From JBIOJB01 sp044450465 (GTDB lineage Bacteria; Chloroflexota; Dormibacteria; Dormibacterales; Dormibacteraceae), in assembly GCA_044450465.1 (NCBI GenBank), contig JBIOJB010000089.1:1-12393 (forward strand): a stretch of DNA of 12,393 bases. The letters are read 5' to 3'. Below, piece after piece: positions 8,012-12,393 of the stretch. A program made the translations under genes and the position numbers. The number at the start of each line of letters is the position of its first letter. Positions within the stretch are counted from its first letter, which is position 1. The notes under the pieces are model-generated. The model worked only from the letters and a program-made list of their open reading frames with translations. It did not search any database and had not been told where the DNA came from.

Positions 8012-9082
8012 TTGACGGCCCCTACAGAGCGTCTCCGCGTCACGCTGGACATGACTCTGCTGGACAGCAACCTGGGGGGCTCCGGCGTCTACGCCCGCGC
8101 CCTCGTCGCGGCTCTCGAGAGACGAGGCGACGTCGACGTCGTGCTGATGTCCGCACCAAGACATCGTGGTGGAATCGGAACACTCAGCTGGATGCTCGGT
8201 GGAGCTCGGGCCAGGCTCCTCAAGGATCGACCCGCGGCCGTGCATTACCCGGGGTTTCTTGCCCCTCTCGACTCTCCCGTGCCGTCGGTGATCACGATCC
8301 ACGACCTTGCCCTCGGCCGGATGCCAGAGGGGCACCCTCTCGAGTGGCGGATGTATTACAAGCATTGGCTCCCGCGAGTCGCCCGGAAAGCCGGCGCCGT
8401 GCTCACGGCTACTGAAACTACCAAGCGAGACCTCATCAGCACGTTTGGCGTCTCGCCTGACCGAATCGCGGTGACGCCGTATGGCATCGATGCGCAGTTC
8501 CTCGCTCCGACCGCTCCCAAGCCGCGCGACGAATCTCGTCCGGTCGTGGTCTTCGCCGGACCTCCGATCCGGCGCAAGAACCTGGACATCGTGCTCCGCG
8601 CCCTCGCGTTCTCATCCGCAGGGACTGCCCTGCGCCGGGCTCACCTCGTGATCACCGGGTCCAGTGCCCAGGACCACCCCGCGTACCAGAGATGGATCGC
8701 GACCCACGACCTGGCCGAGAGGGTGACGTGGCTGGGCGCGATGCCGTTCCAAGAGCTGCCGGTTGTCTACGCCGGAGCTGACGCTCTCGCGTACCCATCC
8801 TTTATTGAAGGGTTTGGATTTCCTCCGCTTGAGGCCATGGCGGTCGGGACGCCTGTGGTGGCGTCCAATGCCAGCTGCCTGCCGGAGGTCCTGGGGGACG
8901 GGGCCATGCTCGTCGACCCCAACGACGAGGCCGCCTTCGCTACAGCACTGGAGTCGGCGCTGACGGACCCCGAGCTGCGGGAGAGACTGGTCAAGCTCGG
9001 GAAAGCGCGCGCGCGGAGCTTTACATGGGAGCGCTGCGCGCAGATGACCACCGACGTGTATCGGCGCGTGGCGGCGGCTTGA
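8012..9082 (+). CDS. GT4-family (GT-B fold) glycosyltransferase
   Basis: 356 residues from TTG 8012 to TGA 9082. RLRVTLDMTLL (7-17) is the first strand of a Rossmann domain, followed by GGSGVYARALVAAL, the acceptor-side loop and helix typical of GT4. The C-terminal domain has VVVFAGPPIRRKNLD for the donor-binding strand and loop, and PSFIEGFGFPPLEAMAVGTPVVAS with the E-x7-E pair Glu266/Glu274 that contacts the nucleotide sugar. It retains configuration and probably adds a sugar to a lipid-linked or outer-core glycan in the cytoplasm. The start is TTG because the next in-frame ATG (8051) would delete the first strand; no ATG or GTG lies close upstream, and no ribosome binding site is visible. 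It diverges from the methyltransferase gene and may share its -10 element. The transketolase pair follows after 52 bases. Confidence 0.9.
   Translation: MTAPTERLRVTLDMTLLDSNLGGSGVYARALVAALERRGDVDVVLMSAPRHRGGIGTLSWMLGGARARLLKDRPAAVHYPGFLAPLDSPVPSVITIHDLALGRMPEGHPLEWRMYYKHWLPRVARKAGAVLTATETTKRDLISTFGVSPDRIAVTPYGIDAQFLAPTAPKPRDESRPVVVFAGPPIRRKNLDIVLRALAFSSAGTALRRAHLVITGSSAQDHPAYQRWIATHDLAERVTWLGAMPFQELPVVYAGADALAYPSFIEGFGFPPLEAMAVGTPVVASNASCLPEVLGDGAMLVDPNDEAAFATALESALTDPELRERLVKLGKARARSFTWERCAQMTTDVYRRVAAA
8019..8023 (-). promoter_or_regulatory. Alternative ribosome binding site for a GTG 8010 start of the methyltransferase
   Basis: On the minus strand AGGGG is followed by 8 bases and then GTG 8010, which is in frame with the methyltransferase and would give 283 residues. 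The extra eight residues (MSDTVPAR) carry no family signal. If used, transcription must begin inside the first codons of the divergent GT4 gene. This conflicts with the shorter start favoured by the shared -10 element, so the site marks a real ambiguity. Confidence 0.3.
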
Positions 9083-9122
9083 CGATGGGTTTGCGCCGTC
9101 GGTGCTGATGGTGGGCAGTCAG

Positions 9123-9128
9123 TAAACT
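9123..9128 (+). promoter_or_regulatory. Putative -10 box (TAAACT) for a leaderless transketolase transcript
   Basis: TAAACT fits the TAnnnT -10 pattern and ends 6 bases before ATG 9135, which would place the first transcribed base at or next to the start codon. No AGGAGG-like ribosome binding site precedes this ATG (the nearest bases are GGCGCC), which agrees with a leaderless message. No clear -35 box lies 16-18 bases upstream. The element sits in the 52-base gap after the GT4 gene, so the transketolase pair could be transcribed on its own as well as by read-through. Confidence 0.4.
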
Positions 9129-9134
9129 GGCGCC

Positions 9135-9920
9135 ATGCCGGTGTCGGTCTCGGGTCAAGGCATCCGCCGCCACATACTCGAGCAGTCCAAGCGCGCGAAC
9201 GTTGGTCACATCGGGTCCGCACTGTCGGTTGCCGACATCCTTGCTTCCCTGTATGGCGGAGTGCTGAGAGGCCGGCCCAGCGATCCTGATCGCGACCGCT
9301 TCGTCATGTCCAAAGGCCACGCTGCGCTGGCGCTGTATGCCGCACTCCACCTGGCCGGCTACATGACCCGCGACGTCCTCAACACCTACAGCGCCGACGG
9401 CTCCCGGCTGGGCGTGCATCCTCACCACGGCTTGACCGGTGTCGACTTCTCCACAGGGTCCCTGGGCCAGGGCCTGGCGATGGGGGTCGGCGGCGCGCTG
9501 GGGGCGCGACTCCAGGGCTCGCATCGGCGTGTGTACGTTTTGACCAGTGATGCCGAGTGCAACGAAGGCAGCATGTGGGAGGCCGTGATGTTTGCAGCGC
9601 ATCACCGGCTCGACAACCTGGTCGCGATCGTGGACTCGAACCGCCAGCAGGCGCTCGGCTACACGGCGGACGTCATCTCGCTCGAGCCACTCGAGGAGCG
9701 CTGGCGAGCGTTCGACTGGGACGTTCAGAGCGTGGACGGCAATGACCAGGAGGCGATTACGGCTGCGATCGCGCGGCTGTCGCCGGGGCGCCCACACGTC
9801 CTCATCGCGCACACGACGTTTGGCAAGGGCGTCTCCTTCATGGAGAGCCAGATCCGCTGGCACTATATGCCGATGAACGATGAGCAGTATGCGTTGGCCC
9901 TTCGCGAGATAGGGGACTGA
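9135..9920 (+). CDS. Transketolase, N-terminal (pyrophosphate-binding) subunit of a split enzyme
   Basis: 261 residues, the length of a stand-alone N-terminal transketolase subunit. Family motifs in order: NVGHIGSALS (22-31, with the cofactor-contacting His25), FVMSKGHA (56-63), GVHPHH (93-98), FSTGSLGQGL (105-114), then the thiamine-diphosphate/Mg motif, SDAECNEGS (138-146) through VDSN (166-169). The metal ligands Asp139 and Asn169 are kept, but the usual GDGE or SDGE reads SDAE, with Ala140 for Gly. With the next gene it would form a thiamine-dependent enzyme moving a two-carbon ketol unit between sugars. Split pairs occur in archaea and in sugar-biosynthesis loci of bacteria. Its place among glycosyltransferases suggests a role in making an unusual sugar rather than central metabolism, which is an inference. 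The start ATG 9135 is 7 bases after a -10-like box, with no ribosome binding site. Confidence 0.93.
   Translation: MPVSVSGQGIRRHILEQSKRANVGHIGSALSVADILASLYGGVLRGRPSDPDRDRFVMSKGHAALALYAALHLAGYMTRDVLNTYSADGSRLGVHPHHGLTGVDFSTGSLGQGLAMGVGGALGARLQGSHRRVYVLTSDAECNEGSMWEAVMFAAHHRLDNLVAIVDSNRQQALGYTADVISLEPLEERWRAFDWDVQSVDGNDQEAITAAIARLSPGRPHVLIAHTTFGKGVSFMESQIRWHYMPMNDEQYALALREIGD
9911..9915 (+). promoter_or_regulatory. Ribosome binding site that decides the start of the transketolase C-terminal gene
   Basis: AGGGG lies within the last codons of the N-terminal subunit gene and 9 bases before ATT 9925. No other ribosome binding site is near an in-frame codon that would keep the conserved N-terminus of the second subunit. 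The site overlaps the end of the first gene (TGA 9918-9920), so the two subunits are probably made in coupled, roughly equal amounts. Confidence 0.55.
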
Positions 9921-9924
9921 GGCC

Positions 9925-10848
9925 ATTCGCAAGGCCTTCGTACGTGCGCTGGTCGAGCTTGCCGAGCGCGACCAACGCATCGTCCTGCTCACTGCCGACC
10001 TTGGCTTCATGGCCCTCGAACCTTTCATCGAAACATTCCCCGAACGTTTCTTCAACGTGGGCGTCGCCGAGCAGAACATGGTTGGTCTCGCGACCGGCCT
10101 GGCGGAAGCCGGCATGGTCCCGTTTGTTTACTCGATCGCCCCGTTTGCCGCTTTGCGGCCGTATGAGTTCATAAGGAACGGACCGCTGCTCCATGGACTT
10201 CCCGTGCGGGTGGTCGGCATCGGTGGCGGAATGGAGTACGGCCCGAACGGGATGAGCCACTACGCGCTCGAAGACATCGCTGTGATGCGCGCCCAGCCGA
10301 ACATGACAGTGATCGCGCCGGCCGACTATCTGCAGGCCGGCGCAGCGGTGCTGGCCACCGCCGCGATCCCTGGACCGATCTACTTTCGCCTGGGCAAGGA
10401 CGACACGACGGTCGTACGGGGCCTGGACGGGGCATTCGAGCTCGGGAGGATTCAGCACGTTCGTGAGGGGCCTGATGCGGCCATCGTCGCCATGGGCCCG
10501 ATTGCCGGCGAGGCGCTGGCCGCGGCGGAGCTCCTGGCCGCCAAGGGCCTCGACTGCGCGGTCGCGGTCGTTGCGAGCGTCAGCCCGGCCCCCACGGAAG
10601 ACCTCGCGGTGCTGCTGTCCGGACGCCGGCTCGCCGTCACGGTCGAGGTTCACTACCTGAACGGCGGCCTCGGTTCGCTGGTCTCAGAGGTCATCGCCGA
10701 TCGCGGGCTCGGCGTGCGGCTGCTTCGCCGGGGCGTGCGATCGATGCCGGATGACCTGGTGGGCAGCCAGCGGTACATGGAAAGGTCGTTTGGACTGTCC
10801 GCCGAACAGCTGGCGGGAGCGGTGATTCAGGAGCTGGCAGCCAGGTAG
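9925..10848 (+). CDS. Transketolase, C-terminal (pyrimidine-binding) subunit of a split enzyme; probable ATT start
   Basis: 307 residues if it starts at ATT 9925. The N-terminal stretch RKAFVRALVELAERD, then IVLLTADLG (19-27), is the standard opening of this subunit. FFNVGVAEQNMVGLATGLA (42-60) holds Glu49, which activates the thiamine cofactor. SIAPFAALRPYEFIRN, GPNGMSHYALEDIAVMRA, then PADYLQAGAAVLA are further pyrimidine-domain motifs. The C-terminal part from about 160 is the transketolase C domain. No ATG, GTG or TTG lies between the in-frame TAG at 9910 and ATG 10009. Starting at 10009 would remove the first helix and strand of the fold, so ATT behind AGGGG is the best reading; a sequencing error (ATG to ATT) or a +1 frameshift from the upstream gene remain possible. 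The 3' end overlaps the convergent epimerase gene by 22 bases. Confidence 0.88.
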   Translation: MRKAFVRALVELAERDQRIVLLTADLGFMALEPFIETFPERFFNVGVAEQNMVGLATGLAEAGMVPFVYSIAPFAALRPYEFIRNGPLLHGLPVRVVGIGGGMEYGPNGMSHYALEDIAVMRAQPNMTVIAPADYLQAGAAVLATAAIPGPIYFRLGKDDTTVVRGLDGAFELGRIQHVREGPDAAIVAMGPIAGEALAAAELLAAKGLDCAVAVVASVSPAPTEDLAVLLSGRRLAVTVEVHYLNGGLGSLVSEVIADRGLGVRLLRRGVRSMPDDLVGSQRYMERSFGLSAEQLAGAVIQELAAR

Positions 10849-11810
10849 CGATCCGTCAGCGAAGGGTTGCCGCCCAGCCAATCCGCGGTGAGACGCAGGC
10901 CGCGCTCGAGGTCGACTGCGGGATCCCATCCGAAGTGCTCTTTGATCCGCGAGCTGTCGGCCACCCAGGTGGTGGTGTCCCAGCCTCGTCCGGGCATGGA
11001 GCCCCAATGGGGATCCATCGCAATTTTGAAAACCCGCCTGGCCACCTCGACGGCCTGCCGGAGCGTCGTCTGCACACCCGTGCCAAGGTTGTAGACGGAG
11101 CCCGGCTCGTGGACCCCGCTGGCCACCCGCAAGAACGCGTCGCAGACATCGGAGACATAGACGTAGTCGCGCGCCGTTTCTGGGCTGGCGAGCGGTGGCA
11201 GCCGGCCCTCGAGCCCGCGGGCCACCAGCTGAGGGATGAAGCGTTTCGGTTCCTCCCACGGGCCATAGACCGAATACAGCCGCAGTGTCGCCACCGGCGC
11301 GTCGTGGGCCCGGGCCGCCTGCGCGCAATAGAGTGTCGCGGCCGCCTTCGCCACGGCGTATGTGCTGCTCGGCTCGAGGACTTCATCCTCCCGCGGCGGA
11401 TGATCCTTGAAGCCATATTCCGACGACGATCCGGTGTTGACGAAGGCATCGAATCCGATCCCCAGGCAAGCGTCGAGCAGGTTCGCGGTGCCGAGAACGT
11501 TCGTCTTCAGGATGGATGCTGGTTCGCGTTGCCAGGAATAGGCACCATGCGCCGCGAGGTGGAAAACCCATTGAGGCCGAAAGTCAGCCACCACCGCCGC
11601 GAGCGCGGCCGGCTCCTCGAGGCTCGCCTCGATCCATTGCAGGCGACCTGAGACGCCGGCGAGACGCCAGGGGTCATGGCCTTTCCTGACGAGAAGCCCG
11701 ACTTCATGCCCTTCGGCGAGCAGGCGCCGAACCAGGTTGGCGCCCACGAAACCGGTGCCACCGGTGACCAGCGCCCGTTTCGGGTCAGGCGCGGCGGGCG
11801 TGGAACACAT
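10827..11810 (-). CDS. NAD-dependent sugar epimerase/dehydratase (extended SDR)
   Basis: 327 residues, the normal size for an extended short-chain dehydrogenase/reductase acting on nucleotide sugars. The NAD loop is TGGTGFVG (16-23), VFHLAAHGAY lies at 82-91, the catalytic Ser is within NTGSSSEYG (125-133), and the catalytic pair is Tyr151/Lys155 in YAVAK. RDYVYVSDVCDAFL and YNLGTG are C-terminal substrate-domain motifs. The spacing and the 'EYGFKDHPPREDEVLEP' loop recall the 4-reductase/epimerase group that includes CDP-abequose and CDP-paratose synthases, but the exact substrate and reaction cannot be assigned. ATG 11810 lies inside the 3' end of the methyltransferase gene upstream (26-base overlap), so the two are co-transcribed. 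It runs convergently into the transketolase gene with a 22-base overlap, and no terminator hairpin is evident between them. It probably supplies a modified nucleotide sugar for the glycosyltransferases. Confidence 0.9.
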   Translation of the reverse strand: MCSTPAAPDPKRALVTGGTGFVGANLVRRLLAEGHEVGLLVRKGHDPWRLAGVSGRLQWIEASLEEPAALAAVVADFRPQWVFHLAAHGAYSWQREPASILKTNVLGTANLLDACLGIGFDAFVNTGSSSEYGFKDHPPREDEVLEPSSTYAVAKAAATLYCAQAARAHDAPVATLRLYSVYGPWEEPKRFIPQLVARGLEGRLPPLASPETARDYVYVSDVCDAFLRVASGVHEPGSVYNLGTGVQTTLRQAVEVARRVFKIAMDPHWGSMPGRGWDTTTWVADSSRIKEHFGWDPAVDLERGLRLTADWLGGNPSLTDRYLAASS

Positions 11811-12393
11811 AAACCGCGCACAGCATGCGATTCACAAGCGGGATCTTCTCGACGGGCGGCTCGATGAACTTGAAGATCCGGGCTAGCCAGTCGGGACAGA
11901 ACATCGGGACGGCGACGCCGAGCCTGCCCCTGGTCACGCGGCCGCCGGCCGACTCCACCCAGCGCTTCAGCCGGGCAGCGGTGTAGGAGCGCTCCTCGTG
12001 CTCGCGGTGGTAAGCGGAGATCCTCTCCATGACTTTGAGGATCGGGCTGTAGCCGTTCGGCTCGAGCACGATGATCTCTCGCGCGACCCGAAAAGCCTCG
12101 CGAATCGTGGCGGCGGGGTCGCTGTCGTGGTGGAGGATCGCCTGCAGGATCGCCACGTCGAAGGCGTCGTCCGCGTAGGGAAGGCGATGGCCGTCCGCAG
12201 CTATGAAGAGAATTGGGCGCCCCTGGCTCTTTGCCGATCCGGCCACGACGGCCTTGACGGCGGGGTCGAGTGCGGACATCATCCGCGGCTTGCCTCGATC
12301 CCAATACCGCATCGTGAAGGTGCCATCTCCACACCCGATGTCCGTCACCGACCGCCCCTCGAGGTCCGTCAGCCCGAGCATCAGCTGCAGCCA
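11785..12393 (-). CDS. Class I SAM-dependent methyltransferase, 5' end cut by window edge
   Basis: About 202 residues are visible, reading in frame from the right edge (WLQLMLGLTDLEGR onward). Only about 17 residues precede motif I, DIGCGDGTFT, where this family usually has 30 or more, so the true start most likely lies beyond 12393; an internal start at ATG 12381 is possible but less likely. Other Methyltransf_11 signs are SALDPA (end of strand 2), LPYADDAFDVAILQAILHH (motifs III-V) and IIVLEPNGYSP. The C-terminal part, with AYHREHEERSYTAARLKRW, is a substrate lid. It overlaps the epimerase/dehydratase gene by 26 bases and is its operon partner. The neighbours suggest methylation of a sugar or glycan precursor; the substrate is not known. 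It differs clearly in motifs from the methyltransferase at 7159-7986, so it is not a recent duplicate. Confidence 0.85.
   Translation of the reverse strand, partial: WLQLMLGLTDLEGRSVTDIGCGDGTFTMRYWDRGKPRMMSALDPAVKAVVAGSAKSQGRPILFIAADGHRLPYADDAFDVAILQAILHHDSDPAATIREAFRVAREIIVLEPNGYSPILKVMERISAYHREHEERSYTAARLKRWVESAGGRVTRGRLGVAVPMFCPDWLARIFKFIEPPVEKIPLVNRMLCAVYVFHARRA

Noticed and set aside
8012..8017. TTGACG resembling a -35 box
   Set aside because: No -10-like hexamer lies 16-18 bases downstream, and the bases encode the first two codons of the GT4 gene.
9021..10653. Long minus-strand open frames opposite the transketolase pair
   Set aside because: They carry no recognisable domain and are shadows of the plus-strand transketolase subunits, whose motifs are unmistakable.
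10832..10845. Short CTGG/CCAG inverted repeat near the convergent gene ends
   Set aside because: A four-pair stem with a three-base loop inside coding sequence and no U-tract is too weak to call a terminator.
1..12393. tRNA, rRNA, CRISPR array, riboswitch, insertion sequence or attachment site
   Set aside because: Coding sequence fills nearly the whole window, gaps are at most about 80 bases, and no transposase, direct-repeat array or structured RNA pattern was seen. A covariance-model search was not possible here.

Overview
The window is high-G+C bacterial DNA with dense coding, several GTG/TTG starts, genes that overlap by one base, and at least one start that looks leaderless. Together with a lipoprotein carrying Trp/Gly-rich 'LDGWGGLH' repeats, this suggests a high-G+C soil-type Terrabacteria member (Actinobacteriota, Chloroflexota or Dormibacterota-like). 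That placement is an inference with low confidence; there is no rRNA or marker gene to settle it. No tRNA, rRNA, CRISPR array, insertion sequence or phage gene is visible, and no gap reaches 300 bases.

The content is a cell-surface glycan or exopolysaccharide locus. Left block, minus strand, read from 7986 down to 1: a SAM methyltransferase, a GT-C (family 39-like) membrane glycosyltransferase with a C-terminal carbohydrate-binding-like domain, a GT2-like glycosyltransferase, a Wzx-type flippase, and a GH18 lipoprotein that runs off the left edge. The glycosyltransferase/flippase junctions are one-base stop/start overlaps (TAGTG and TAATG), so this is very probably one operon. Middle block, plus strand, 8012 to 10848: a GT4 glycosyltransferase, then the two halves of a split transketolase. 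Right block, minus strand, 11810 down to 10827 and 12393 down to 11785: an NAD-dependent sugar epimerase/dehydratase and, upstream of it, a second SAM methyltransferase cut by the right edge.

How they may work together: the epimerase/dehydratase, the transketolase pair and the methyltransferases would make or decorate an unusual sugar. The GT4 and GT2-like enzymes would build a lipid-linked glycan on the cytoplasmic face, the flippase would move it across the membrane, the GT-C enzyme would add sugars outside, and the lipid-anchored GH18 hydrolase would trim or remodel glycan at the surface. No priming transferase or Wzy polymerase is seen here; they may lie outside the window.

Most unusual points: (1) the methyltransferase and the GT4 gene diverge from what looks like one near-palindromic -10 element, TACTGTA, exactly 10 nt from each proposed start codon; (2) the transketolase C-terminal half lacks a normal start and probably begins at ATT 9925 behind a good ribosome binding site; (3) the transketolase N-terminal half has SDAE in place of the usual GDGE-type cofactor motif; (4) the GT-C enzyme ends in a sugar-binding-like domain.
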